A stretch of DNA of 40,702 nt from an uncultured Bacteroidales bacterium (GTDB lineage Bacteria > Bacteroidota > Bacteroidia > Bacteroidales > Bacteroidaceae): positions 1 to 40,702 of the forward strand of contig CACXEH010000102.1 in NCBI GenBank assembly GCA_902766625.1, read 5' to 3'. The position numbers were made by a program, and so were the translations under genes. Under the pieces are notes generated by a model. That model was not told where the DNA came from. It searched no databases and saw only the letters and a list, made by a program, of their open reading frames with translations. Positions 8,779-17,764 of this stretch are shown here, piece after piece. Numbering within the stretch: position 1 is the stretch's first letter; every line of letters starts with the position of its first letter.

Positions 8779-9698
8779 TCTGAAGGATTATTTGAATATT
8801 TTCTGATATAATAATCAATAGTTTCTGAAAGTCTTTGCTCAAAATCGGAAGTAACAATATTGTAAATATTTCTTCTCAAAGCAGTTGTGTCGCCTTCCAT
8901 ATACATAGATTGCCCATAGCGGTAAGGAAAAGCTCCAAAATTCAGTTTGAAGTCAGGCCTCACTTTATCACGAATACGGGCAACAAGTTCCTTCAAGGCT
9001 AAGGGATTGTCAGAACATATATTATACACACCACTGTGTCCGTCAACTGTAATCGCCGCCTTGATAGCCTTGGCACATTCACCGACATATAGATACGGCA
9101 GTTTCTGTTCTCCTGGAGTGAAATCCATTGACTCTTGCGTAAAGATGTTCTTGATAAGACTGGGAATAAGCCACTGATCCGACTCATGCGGGCCAAAGAG
9201 AGGGAAAAGACGGAACCAATACCATTCTATCTGATTTATCTCGCAAAACGCTCTCACAATATCCAATGCCGCAACCTTGGCAGCGGCATATGCAGACATA
9301 GGACAAACTGGATATGACTCGTCAATTTTGTTTTTAAAATTGCCATATTCTGCCTGAGAGCCGATACCTACATATTTCTTGCTACCCGCGGCGAGAGTTG
9401 CATCCAGCAATTCCTGTTGGAAGATAATATTGCCTATTTGCTTTTGCCATACAGAACGCTCCTTAGCCGTTACGCCATCCCAGGCGAGGTGATAGATTAT
9501 GTCAGGCTGAAATGCGACAAGAGATTCTTTCCAGTTATCCGTATTATCCACCCATCTGACCTTGCTGACATAGTCATCTAATTTGGAAAGATTGGAAGAG
9601 GGTCTTTTCAGACACAGCACCTCATGTCCTTCATCGATGAGAACCTTGACCAAATAAGAGCCTACGAAGCCACTGGCACCAGTAACAAAAGCTTTCAT
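8775..9698 (-). CDS. NAD-dependent epimerase/dehydratase (extended SDR), probably acting on a CDP-sugar
   Basis: A 307-residue extended short-chain dehydrogenase. The nucleotide-binding motif TGASGFVG is at 6-13, the catalytic Ser region at GIGSQAEYG (Ser114) and the YxxxK pair at Tyr137/Lys141. The gene follows rfbF by 18 bp in the same direction, so the natural guess is a CDP-hexose reductase, epimerase or dehydratase such as a CDP-paratose/abequose synthase-like enzyme. At 307 residues it is shorter than CDP-glucose 4,6-dehydratase (about 360), so a downstream step is favoured. No rfbG or rfbH partner lies in the window. Fold certain; reaction inferred from the neighbour. Confidence 0.85.
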   Translation of the reverse strand: MKAFVTGASGFVGSYLVKVLIDEGHEVLCLKRPSSNLSKLDDYVSKVRWVDNTDNWKESLVAFQPDIIYHLAWDGVTAKERSVWQKQIGNIIFQQELLDATLAAGSKKYVGIGSQAEYGNFKNKIDESYPVCPMSAYAAAKVAALDIVRAFCEINQIEWYWFRLFPLFGPHESDQWLIPSLIKNIFTQESMDFTPGEQKLPYLYVGECAKAIKAAITVDGHSGVYNICSDNPLALKELVARIRDKVRPDFKLNFGAFPYRYGQSMYMEGDTTALRRNIYNIVTSDFEQRLSETIDYYIRKYSNNPSE

Positions 9699-9716
9699 AA
9701 ACTTTTTGATGATAAA

Positions 9717-10493
9717 TTACCACTTCTTCCAAGGCGCGTTGCCTTCAGCAAGAAGTTTCTCCAGCATATTTTTTTCACGGATATTATCCATGCACTGCCA
9801 ATAACCAGTGTGGATATATGACATCAATTCGCCCTTTTCCGCAAGTTCAACAAGGGGTTGCTTTTCAAACACAGTATCATCATCTTTGAGATAGTCAAAA
9901 ATAGCCGGTTCAAGTACCATATAACCAGCATTGATAGGTGTACCGTCATTGATATTCTTCTCACGGAATGACTTTACCGCATTGTCACCGCCAATATTGA
10001 GTACGCCTTTTTCCTGCGCCATCTTGACGGCTGTCAGCGTTGCGATTTTGCCGTGTGATTGATGAAAAGCAACGAGTTTGTTGATGTCTACATCGCACAC
10101 ACCGTCACCATAAGTCATCATAAAGGTTTCCTTGCCTACATACTCCTGTACCCGTTTGATACGCCCGCCAGTCATTGTATTGTAACCTGTATCCACTACG
10201 GTTACCTTCCAAGGCTCCAAGTGACTGTGATGCACTGTCATTTCGTTTCTGCCCTGACGGAAATCAAAACTGACGTCACTGTTGTGAAGGAAATAATTGG
10301 CAAACCATTCCTTGATATATTCCTGTTTATAGCCGGCGCAAATGATAAATTCATTATGGCCGTAAAAGGAATACTCTTTCATTATATGCCAAAGAATAGG
10401 CATACCGCCTATCTTAATCATTGGTTTGGGCATAAATGCCGATTCTTCTGAAATGCGTGTACCGAAACCTCCGGCAAGTAATACAACTTTCAT
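9717..10493 (-). CDS. rfbF: Glucose-1-phosphate cytidylyltransferase
   Basis: A 258-residue nucleotidyltransferase making CDP-glucose from CTP and glucose-1-phosphate, the entry step to CDP-3,6-dideoxyhexoses used in O-antigen or capsule. The pyrophosphorylase signature LAGGFGTRISEE opens the protein (6-17), followed by PKPMIKIGGMPILWHIM and ICAGYKQEYIKEWF, which are characteristic of RfbF rather than of RmlA or GalU. Length matches the family (about 257). It lies 24 bp after folD and 18 bp before the epimerase gene on the minus strand, so it is part of the ffh run. The remaining CDP-sugar genes are not here, which is unusual because rfbF normally sits inside a polysaccharide cluster. Confidence 0.93.
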   Translation of the reverse strand: MKVVLLAGGFGTRISEESAFMPKPMIKIGGMPILWHIMKEYSFYGHNEFIICAGYKQEYIKEWFANYFLHNSDVSFDFRQGRNEMTVHHSHLEPWKVTVVDTGYNTMTGGRIKRVQEYVGKETFMMTYGDGVCDVDINKLVAFHQSHGKIATLTAVKMAQEKGVLNIGGDNAVKSFREKNINDGTPINAGYMVLEPAIFDYLKDDDTVFEKQPLVELAEKGELMSYIHTGYWQCMDNIREKNMLEKLLAEGNAPWKKW

Positions 10494-10517
10494 ATTTGAT
10501 ATATGTTTAATGGTGTG

Positions 10518-11390
10518 CTACCAGTTCTTTTCTACGGCAAGCAGTGTATTTTGCATCAGCATACTGATGGTCATCGGCCCCACTCCACCCGGGACGGGGG
10601 TTATGTGACTGCACAAGGGTGCCACATGCTCAAAGTCCACATCACCTTGCAGCCGGAACCCGCTTTTGCGCGTAGCATCGGGGACTCGCGTCGTGCCGAC
10701 ATCTATCACCGTGGCACCAGGTTTGACCATATCTGCAGTGACAAAAGCCGGACGGCCTATTGCGGCAATAAGTATATCTGCAGTACGGCATATTTCTTTC
10801 AGGTTCTCCGTATGACTGTGGCAGATTGTCACAGTACTGTCACCATATATTTTCTGTAGCATCAACTGCGCCATCGGCTTTCCTACGATATTACTTCTGC
10901 CTATTATAACACAGTGTTTTCCACTCGTCTGAATGTGATAGCGTTTCAGCAGTTCCATGATACCTTTTGGGGTCGCTGATATAAAACAGGGCAAACCTAT
11001 CGCCATCCTTCCCACATTGACAGGGGTAAAACCGTCTACATCCTTACGGTAGTCAATGGCCTCTATTATTTTCTGTTCATCAATATGTCGGGGCAACGGC
11101 AACTGTACAATAAAGCCGTCTATAGAGTCATCGTTGTTGAGTTCAATGACTTTGTCTATCAGTTCCTGCTCTGTGACGTCAGCCTCGTATCTGATTAACG
11201 TCGATTGGAAGCCGCAAACTTCACACGCCTTGACTTTATTGGCAACATACGTTTCACTGCCACCATCATGGCCGACCAATATCGCCGCCAGATGCGGACG
11301 CCTTCCTCCGTCAGCAAGTATTTGTCTGACACGTTGCGCTATCTCTTCCTTGATAGTCGCCGCTGTCGCCGTTCCGTCAATAAGTATCAT
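10518..11390 (-). CDS. folD: Bifunctional methylenetetrahydrofolate dehydrogenase / methenyltetrahydrofolate cyclohydrolase
   Basis: A 290-residue cytosolic enzyme interconverting 5,10-methylene-, methenyl- and 10-formyl-tetrahydrofolate with NADP. The active-site stretch [11 protein letters not shown] gives Tyr48 and Lys52; [22 protein letters not shown] and the Rossmann [14 protein letters not shown] follow in family order. The usual PCTP block reads ISATPKG, a variant I believe is common in Bacteroidetes. It starts 9 bp after the ffh stop. FolD supplies formyl donors to the purine pathway; purL is also in the window but far away and unlinked. Confidence 0.97.
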   Translation of the reverse strand: MILIDGTATAATIKEEIAQRVRQILADGGRRPHLAAILVGHDGGSETYVANKVKACEVCGFQSTLIRYEADVTEQELIDKVIELNNDDSIDGFIVQLPLPRHIDEQKIIEAIDYRKDVDGFTPVNVGRMAIGLPCFISATPKGIMELLKRYHIQTSGKHCVIIGRSNIVGKPMAQLMLQKIYGDSTVTICHSHTENLKEICRTADILIAAIGRPAFVTADMVKPGATVIDVGTTRVPDATRKSGFRLQGDVDFEHVAPLCSHITPVPGGVGPMTISMLMQNTLLAVEKNW

Positions 11391-11399
11391 GTTCTTTCT

Positions 11400-12746
11400 T
11401 TATTTTGGCATGCCACCGGGCATATTACCTTGCATATTCTTCATCGCCGCAGAAAAACGTTTGTCACTCATCATCTTCATCATCTTGCGCGTCTGCTCAA
11501 ATTGTTTGATGAGACGGTTCACTTCCTGCAGCGTTGTACCAGAGCCTTTGGCGATACGCATCTTGCGACTGGTGTTAATCATTGCAGGATTAGATCTCTC
11601 AAAAGGTGTCATGGAGTAGATGATAGCCTCCACACTCTTGAAAGCATTGTCATCAATGTCCATATCTTTGACAGCCTTACCCACGCCTGGTATCATCGCC
11701 GCCAATTCCTTGATATTGCCCATCTTTTTGATTTGATGAATCTGATTCAGGAAGTCATTGAAGTCAAACTTGTTCTTGGCGATGCGTTTCTGCAGCCTGC
11801 TGGCTTCTTTTTCGTCATATACAGCCTGCGCTCTCTCCACAAGACTGACCACATCGCCCATACCGAGTATGCGGTTTGCCATGCGGTCGGGGTAGAATAC
11901 ATCCAACGCCTCCATCTTCTCACCCGTACCGATAAACTTAATCGGCTTATCCACAACAGTGCGTATGGAGAGCGCTGCTCCGCCTCGGGTATCACCGTCA
12001 AGCTTTGTCAGGACAATGCCGCTGAAATCCAGACGGTCATTAAACTCCTTAGCCGTATTGACTGCATCCTGACCCGTCATGGAGTCAACGACAAACAGCG
12101 TCTCATCAGGATGAAGGGCCTCCTTCAAAGCGGAAATCTCATTCATCATCTGCTCGTCAACAGCAAGACGACCGGCAGTATCTATAATGACAAGGTTGTA
12201 ATCCTTCTGCTTGGCCTCTTTAACGGCATTTTTGGCTATTTCAACAGGATTCATGTTCCCCGGCTCGGTGTATACTGGAACACCGACACTCTCGCCCACA
12301 ACCTGTAATTGGTTGATAGCAGCAGGACGATACACGTCACAAGCCACCAAGAGCGGATTGCGATGCTTCTGCGTCTTTTGCCAGTTTGCAAGTTTGCCGC
12401 TGAAGGTCGTCTTACCCGAACCTTGCAGACCGCTCATCAAGATAACAGCAGGCCTGTTTTCTAATTTAAGATCAGCCGCAGTGCTACCCATGAGCTCCAC
12501 CAACTCATCGTGGACAATCTTAACAAGCAACTGCCCTGGCTTGACGGCCGTGAGGACGTTTTGTCCCATCGCCTTTTCTTTAACCCTGTCTGTAAATGAT
12601 TTTGCAACTTTATAGTTGACATCGGCGTCTAACAATGCGCGACGGATGTCTTTCAGCGTTTCCGCTACATTAATGTCGGTGATTTTACCTTCACCTTTTA
12701 ATATCTTAAACGAACGTTCAAGCCTGTCGGATAGGTTTTCAAACAT
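11400..12746 (-). CDS. ffh: Signal recognition particle protein Ffh
   Basis: A 448-residue SRP GTPase that binds signal peptides and SRP RNA and hands ribosomes to FtsY. The N domain (1-95) is followed by the G domain with the P-loop GLQGSGKTT at 106-114, DTAGR and TKLDGD, and by a methionine-rich M domain ending MMKMMSDKRFSAAMKNM. Length is normal. It is the first gene of the minus-strand run, with a -7 element 23 bp upstream. No SRP RNA gene could be recognised in the window. Confidence 0.97.
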   Translation of the reverse strand: MFENLSDRLERSFKILKGEGKITDINVAETLKDIRRALLDADVNYKVAKSFTDRVKEKAMGQNVLTAVKPGQLLVKIVHDELVELMGSTAADLKLENRPAVILMSGLQGSGKTTFSGKLANWQKTQKHRNPLLVACDVYRPAAINQLQVVGESVGVPVYTEPGNMNPVEIAKNAVKEAKQKDYNLVIIDTAGRLAVDEQMMNEISALKEALHPDETLFVVDSMTGQDAVNTAKEFNDRLDFSGIVLTKLDGDTRGGAALSIRTVVDKPIKFIGTGEKMEALDVFYPDRMANRILGMGDVVSLVERAQAVYDEKEASRLQKRIAKNKFDFNDFLNQIHQIKKMGNIKELAAMIPGVGKAVKDMDIDDNAFKSVEAIIYSMTPFERSNPAMINTSRKMRIAKGSGTTLQEVNRLIKQFEQTRKMMKMMSDKRFSAAMKNMQGNMPGGMPK

Positions 12747-12769
12747 AATTATTTTCTTTATTTAAATGC

Positions 12770-12777
12770 AAAGATAA
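12770..12777 (-). promoter_or_regulatory. Bacteroidetes -7 element (TATCTTTG, minus strand) for the ffh run
   Basis: Read on the minus strand the site is TATCTTTG, 23 bp before the ffh ATG. It would drive ffh, folD, rfbF, the epimerase and possibly both Tat hydrolases. No convincing -33 element. Confidence 0.6.
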
Positions 12778-12941
12778 ATAAAAATACTGAAAACGACTTG
12801 ATGTATTCCTATGAATGAATCTGATATGGTGACTGACCATTATGCGACTATCAGTATGATTTACGGCGCAGATGTATGTTTTGTCACGACAAATGCGTAA
12901 TTTTACAATTGCAATCCATATGTATATAAGAGTATTTCATT

Positions 12942-13952
12942 ATGCGATGCATGAAACAACGTAAATTATTGGGGCTGTTTGCCGCCATCATCATAGGTAT
13001 CTGTGCCATGACCTCATGTACCGGCAAAGGCATGAATCCGCCGGCATCGGCCGACACGACAGTATACATCCCACAGGCGCCCGACTATGCCGACACGACG
13101 ATGTGGATAACCATGGACATGGACACGGAATGTACAGGGGCAGATATTTTCTATGTCGTCTCGACTTGGGAAAAAGACTGGACAACGGATGACGGACACC
13201 TCTGCCACTATGCCGATGTATGGAATCCCGGGCACCGCCAACGAATGGCGACGGAAATCAACCGCATAGCCAGCTATATGGCTCCGGGAAACCGATTTTA
13301 TGCACCTTACTACCGGCATACCACTATCGACGCATGGGTAACTCAGAATGAAGACACTATCCAGCAGCGCACTCGTCTGGCCATGGCCGACGTATGTGAT
13401 GCCTTTGATCGCTTTCAGGCACAGCGCGACACTCTGCGCCCGTTTATAATCGCTGGATTCAGTCAAGGTGGCATGGCTGTTGTAGAACTGTTGAAGCACA
13501 TGAGTGACGCGACATACAGCCAGATGGCTGCAGCCTATGTTTTGGGCTATAAAGTGACCGATGACGACATGGCGCAGTGCAGTCACATTCTCCCTGCCAA
13601 AGGTGAAAAGGACACGGGAGTCACCATCTGTTACAACACAGTGAAAGATGTGAAATATGTCAAGCCCCTTATCGCCAGCTCGTCCATATGTATCAACCCC
13701 GTAAACTGGTACACCGATGCCACACCGGCCAGACTGCATGACACCATCACCATTACCTTGTCGCCAAAGCATCACGTTCTCGTGGCCACAGGCTACAGCG
13801 CATCAGAGTACAAGCCTTACCGCGGCATCATCAACGTGGGCGATATCCACAGCTGCGAGCCATGGCTTTACAGCGAATGTCTGCAGAAGAACATCAATGT
13901 GAGAGCCCGCGAGTGGCGGAAGGGAGTCGGCCGCTACAGGCTTTCTGATTAG
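12942..13952 (+). CDS. DUF3089 family lipoprotein (alpha/beta-hydrolase fold)
   Basis: A 336-residue protein with a lipoprotein signal ending MTSC (Cys26 from the first ATG). A second ATG three codons later gives a tighter signal and may be the true start. The body shows the DUF3089 pattern: ADIFYVVSTWEKDW near 67-80, NRFYAPYYRH near 117-126, and a nucleophile elbow GFSQGG at 172-177 with Ser174 as probable catalytic serine. A late His (KHHVLVATGY) could complete a triad. It is likely an envelope-anchored esterase or lipase-like enzyme of unknown substrate. It is monocistronic, divergent from ffh and convergent with the fumarase gene, and followed by repeat copy A. No TAnnTTTG was found at its start. 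Confidence 0.85.
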   Translation: MRCMKQRKLLGLFAAIIIGICAMTSCTGKGMNPPASADTTVYIPQAPDYADTTMWITMDMDTECTGADIFYVVSTWEKDWTTDDGHLCHYADVWNPGHRQRMATEINRIASYMAPGNRFYAPYYRHTTIDAWVTQNEDTIQQRTRLAMADVCDAFDRFQAQRDTLRPFIIAGFSQGGMAVVELLKHMSDATYSQMAAAYVLGYKVTDDDMAQCSHILPAKGEKDTGVTICYNTVKDVKYVKPLIASSSICINPVNWYTDATPARLHDTITITLSPKHHVLVATGYSASEYKPYRGIINVGDIHSCEPWLYSECLQKNINVRAREWRKGVGRYRLSD

Positions 13953-13997
13953 CATTATACTGGAAGAAACAAACAAACCGTCACGACACTTTTTTCA

Positions 13998-14081
13998 TTC
14001 CATCCCACAGAACGTAAGTTCCGAACAATGGAACATACATTCCATCCTGTAGAATTTACGTTCCACCCGATGGAACGAAAA
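13998..14081 (+). repeat. Dispersed 4 x 21-bp palindromic repeat, copy A
   Basis: Four consecutive 21-bp units at 13998-14018, 14019-14039, 14040-14060 and 14061-14081. Each has TTC at unit positions 1-3 and GAA at 13-15, usually extended to TTCC...GGAA, so every unit is an imperfect palindrome. Unit 4 ends GGAACGAAAA and runs into a tail (CGGCAGAAAAAG) related to the tails of the other two copies. It lies between the convergent DUF3089 and fumarase genes. Any small open reading frames across it follow from the 21-bp period and are not called as genes. Confidence 0.92.
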
Positions 14082-14159
14082 TCGTATCGGCAGAAAAAGC
14101 GACATTTCTACCCTATACTAAAAAGGAATTTCAGCAAAGGGAAGAAAAAACGATTATAT

Positions 14160-14204
14160 CACGGCACAAAAATAATTGAGACGCCACTGTCGCAGCGTCT
14201 CAAT
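14160..14204 (-). terminator. Intrinsic terminator after the fumarase gene
   Basis: A perfect 10-bp inverted repeat, ATTGAGACGC at 14175-14184 and GCGTCTCAAT at 14195-14204, with a 10-nt loop. Read on the minus strand it is followed by ATTATTTTTGTG, a U-rich tract. It starts 31 bp past the fumarase stop. Confidence 0.85.
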
Positions 14205-14235
14205 ATACAATTGCTTTCTTGTCGGAAGGCTTTTT

Positions 14236-15885
14236 TTACTTAGAGCATTGCGGACACCAAGGCTTGAGCTGCTTGAAAAAGTCATTGCCTTTATCGTCCA
14301 CCAGAATGAAGGCAGGGAAGTCCTCAACAACAATTTTCCATATTGCCTCCATACCCAGCTCTGGATATTCAACACATTCAATGCTCTTAATAGAACTCTG
14401 TGACAATACCGCTGCCACACCGCCGATAGTGCCGAGATAAAAACCGCCATGCTTCTTGCAGGCATCAGTAACCTGCTGAGTGCGGTTGCCCTTGGCAATC
14501 ATCACGAGACTTGCCCCATTGTCCTGGAACTCATCCACATATGGATCCATACGGTTTGCCGTGGTCGGTCCCATAGAACCGCAAGGATAACCCTCGGGGG
14601 TCTTTGCAGGACCGGCATACAGAATAGGATGATTCTTGAAATAATCAGGCATACCCTCTCCGGCATCCAGACGGGCCTTCAGCTTGGCATGGGCGATATC
14701 GCGTGCCACAATAATGGTACCCTTCAGGTTGACACGTGTGCTGACAGGATATTTTGTCAATTCGGCACGGACAGCGTCTATGCCTTTGTCCAAATCTATC
14801 TCTATACCTTTAGGACCCTCACCGGGATTGCGCAATGCCTCAGGGATAAGTTCTGTAGGGTTATCATCCATCTTCTCAATCCAGATACCGTCCTCATTGA
14901 TTTTTGCCTTAATATTGCGGTCTGCCGAACAACTGACACCCATACCGATAGGGCAACTGGCGCCATGACGGGGCAGACGAATGACACGGATGTCGTGAGC
15001 AAGATATTTGCCTCCAAATTGTGCGCCAAGGCCTATCTTCTGCGCTTCCTTCAACAATTTCTCTTCCAAATCAATGTCACGGAAGGCGCGGCCTGTCTCG
15101 TCACCCGTTGTCGGCAGACTGTCATAATACTTGATGGAGGCCAGTTTAACCGTCAGCAGATTCTTCTCTGCGCTTGTGCCACCTATGACAAATGCAATAT
15201 GATAAGGAGGACAAGCCGCTGTGCCCAGATGCTTCATCTCCTCAACAAGGAACGGCAATAAAGTGCCCTCGTTTTGTATTGTGGCCTTGGTCATGGGATA
15301 GAAATATGTCTTATTGGCAGAGCCGCCTCCCTTTGCCACCATGACGAAGCGGTACTCAGCACCTTCAACAGCCTCGATATCAATCTGCGCAGGCAGGTTG
15401 CACCTTGTATTGACTTCGTCATACATATTCATGGGAGCGTTCTGGGAATAACGGAGATTGTCTTGCGTATAAGTATTGAATACGCCTCTGCTCAAAGCCT
15501 CTTCATCCTCAAAACCTGTCCAGACCTGCTGTCCTTTTTCGCCGTGAATAATGGCTGTGCCCGTATCCTGACAGAACGGAAGGATGCCTTTGACAGCAGT
15601 TTCGGCATTGCGCAGAAATTGCAATGCAACATATTTGTCGTTCTCGCTTGCCTCTGGGTCATGGAGTATTTTTGCCACCTGGAGATTGTGCTCGCGGCGC
15701 AACATAAACTCAACATCATGGAAGCACTGCTGCGACAGCAGAGTCAAAGCCTCCTTACTAACCTTGAGGATTTTCTTACCCTCAAACTCACCGACACTGA
15801 CGCCCTCCTTAGTCAGGAGACGATACTCGGTCTTGTCTTCGCCAAGTTGAAACATTGGCGCATACTTAAATTCCGGATTTGCCAT
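14236..15885 (-). CDS. Class I fumarate hydratase (iron-sulfur)
   Basis: A 549-residue oxygen-sensitive [4Fe-4S] fumarase converting fumarate and malate. Family marks are the N-terminal [18 protein letters not shown] with the first cluster cysteine, [17 protein letters not shown], the [20 protein letters not shown] block with further cysteines, and [15 protein letters not shown] near the C-terminus. Its length and unbroken alpha-beta arrangement match the single-chain FumA/FumB type. In Bacteroidales this enzyme works in the reductive branch from oxaloacetate to succinate. The gene is last in the rsmI-hflX run, 25 bp after the DUF4954 gene, and a strong terminator follows. Confidence 0.95.
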   Translation of the reverse strand: MANPEFKYAPMFQLGEDKTEYRLLTKEGVSVGEFEGKKILKVSKEALTLLSQQCFHDVEFMLRREHNLQVAKILHDPEASENDKYVALQFLRNAETAVKGILPFCQDTGTAIIHGEKGQQVWTGFEDEEALSRGVFNTYTQDNLRYSQNAPMNMYDEVNTRCNLPAQIDIEAVEGAEYRFVMVAKGGGSANKTYFYPMTKATIQNEGTLLPFLVEEMKHLGTAACPPYHIAFVIGGTSAEKNLLTVKLASIKYYDSLPTTGDETGRAFRDIDLEEKLLKEAQKIGLGAQFGGKYLAHDIRVIRLPRHGASCPIGMGVSCSADRNIKAKINEDGIWIEKMDDNPTELIPEALRNPGEGPKGIEIDLDKGIDAVRAELTKYPVSTRVNLKGTIIVARDIAHAKLKARLDAGEGMPDYFKNHPILYAGPAKTPEGYPCGSMGPTTANRMDPYVDEFQDNGASLVMIAKGNRTQQVTDACKKHGGFYLGTIGGVAAVLSQSSIKSIECVEYPELGMEAIWKIVVEDFPAFILVDDKGNDFFKQLKPWCPQCSK

Positions 15886-15910
15886 ATCTTTAGTTTATAT
15901 ATTTAAAATA

Positions 15911-17764
15911 TCAATTTTCAAAATCAATTTCATGGTCAAGCATGGAAGCAAAATCAGCCAACACGTCAGGCTCGACATCCCCCATGGCATATTCTTTTTC
16001 AGCATCCTTACGGATTTCGGCAATCCACGCCCTGCGTGCAGAAACATAATCCTCGTGAATTCGCTCACATAATTCATCCGTCAGTTCATTGCTGCCGTAA
16101 TAGTCCAAAATCATCCTGTATGTCCACGACCAGCGGTATTCCGCATAATGTTCATTGATGTCACTGAAACGCTCGAGCACATCTTGGATATTATCTATAG
16201 CACCATCCTTGATGTCATTTAACAAACGTTTCGCTTCGCTTTCCGGCAAGAGGAGTCCTGACAAGTCTATCCATCTTCCCGTGCCGACACTACAGGCCGG
16301 CTGACTGCAATAACCATCCTTCAAAGCCCTTTTCAACACTGCACCCATATAAACCCGCAAAGCAATGTCATAATATTTCAATCCTTTGCGTAATGAAGAT
16401 GCATTGATGACATATTCGTGGAAATTGTATGTTGACACATTGTCACCAGAAGCCTGACGCAACTGTTCCAAGATTTTCTTGCCTTCAATAATCTCGCCAA
16501 CGGTAAAAGGCGACAGCCAATCAAAATTGATGATAGACTTTCTGGAATGAGGCGCCCGCCTGTCACGCTTGGGCCATTTTTTGATATCACGATAGAGGCC
16601 CACAGTCGTTATGTTACGTCCCGGCACCAAATAGCAGTTGTCATTATACGAAATCAGATATGAGAAAGGCAAATTACGGGTATCCGGATGGTGCATCAAC
16701 TTACCGAAACATACAGAGAAGGCACCTATCGTAGCCGGCATTAGTATATAGGCACCACTTGCCGTCTTGGAGCCCCGCTCCAAAGTACCAAAATGCATCG
16801 GGCCCATCTTATACGCATGATTTGAGAAATTTGTGCAAGAACCTGCGTTGTAGAAAGAAAATTCTCCGCCTATAAGCAAACTTGACTTGTGGTGACTTGT
16901 TGAGAACGGACCGCAAAATGTTGCACATGCCTCACCATTTGCCATGTAGCTGTTAGCAAAGAAAACACTCGACTCGGCAGTAAAACCGTTTGTAATCTGA
17001 CAAGCTTCCCCGACGAAACAATTTTGCATCTTCACAGAATTGTTAATATCACATCCGTCACAGATGATGCTATTCTCACAGATAACACCCGTGCCGATAT
17101 AAACCGGAGCATCCTTGGAACTCATTATTGTGCATTCTGACAATCGCGAAACACCATTGATTTCGCAATCTCCCTTGATGACGGCATTAATGATGGCTTT
17201 GGTATTAATTATTCTCACATTGTTGCCTATAATACCTCGTTTAACGTGTGTTGACTGCAATTCAACTTTAATCAAGTGTTGGATGCGATTCCAAAAGATT
17301 GTATCTGATGCATGTTTCATCATAAACGCTGCCATCTGCGAGTTTAATGCACAGAAGAGAGTGACATTACCCTTGCCCATCTCATTAAGGACAGAAATCG
17401 TGGAACCCTCGCCGTAAGTGGCATTATCGGTTGTCTCAAGTGTACATATATTTGATATGTAACAGTCGTCGCCGATGACATAGTTGTTGATAAAATTTCC
17501 GACCTTTTCAATCAGGCAGTCATTGCCAACAGAAGTATTGCGAAGCGTAGCGTCATTAATACCGGAATGTTTCATAAATCCGAGGCTGACTTCTACTTGC
17601 TTGTCAAATTTACCCAAGATGATGTCACCATAGAAGACCACACGATGGAAATTGTAGGGCGAAAAATCTTGCGCAACCATAACACGTTGCCAGTCCTCAG
17701 CCCAGCAACCGTTTTTTTCCAGTGTGTCAATCTCTACCTGTGTCAGATGCCTATAACTATTCAT
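15911..17764 (-). CDS. DUF4954 family hexapeptide-repeat protein
   Basis: The reading frame is open further upstream (to 17878), but the recognisable protein begins MNSYRHLTQVEIDTLEKNGCWAEDW at 17764, giving 617 residues and an 8-bp overlap with the end of hflX. The longer frame would have an uncharacteristic N-terminus lying wholly inside hflX. Residues about 60-330 contain imperfect hexapeptide turns (for example IGNNVRIINTKAIINAVIKGDCEINGVSRL), as in left-handed beta-helix acyl- and nucleotidyl-transferases. The C-terminal third is helical. The domain is widespread in Bacteroidetes, but no activity is established. A sugar-nucleotide or acyl-transfer role is only suggested by the fold. Confidence 0.88.
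   Translation of the reverse strand: MNSYRHLTQVEIDTLEKNGCWAEDWQRVMVAQDFSPYNFHRVVFYGDIILGKFDKQVEVSLGFMKHSGINDATLRNTSVGNDCLIEKVGNFINNYVIGDDCYISNICTLETTDNATYGEGSTISVLNEMGKGNVTLFCALNSQMAAFMMKHASDTIFWNRIQHLIKVELQSTHVKRGIIGNNVRIINTKAIINAVIKGDCEINGVSRLSECTIMSSKDAPVYIGTGVICENSIICDGCDINNSVKMQNCFVGEACQITNGFTAESSVFFANSYMANGEACATFCGPFSTSHHKSSLLIGGEFSFYNAGSCTNFSNHAYKMGPMHFGTLERGSKTASGAYILMPATIGAFSVCFGKLMHHPDTRNLPFSYLISYNDNCYLVPGRNITTVGLYRDIKKWPKRDRRAPHSRKSIINFDWLSPFTVGEIIEGKKILEQLRQASGDNVSTYNFHEYVINASSLRKGLKYYDIALRVYMGAVLKRALKDGYCSQPACSVGTGRWIDLSGLLLPESEAKRLLNDIKDGAIDNIQDVLERFSDINEHYAEYRWSWTYRMILDYYGSNELTDELCERIHEDYVSARRAWIAEIRKDAEKEYAMGDVEPDVLADFASMLDHEIDFEN

Noticed and set aside
13998-14081. CRISPR array
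   Set aside because: Units follow each other without unique spacers and are only 21 bp long; no cas gene is near.
14028-14243. 71-residue open frame over repeat copy A
   Set aside because: It is open because the repeat period is a multiple of three, runs through the fumarase terminator into its 3' end, and has no promoter.
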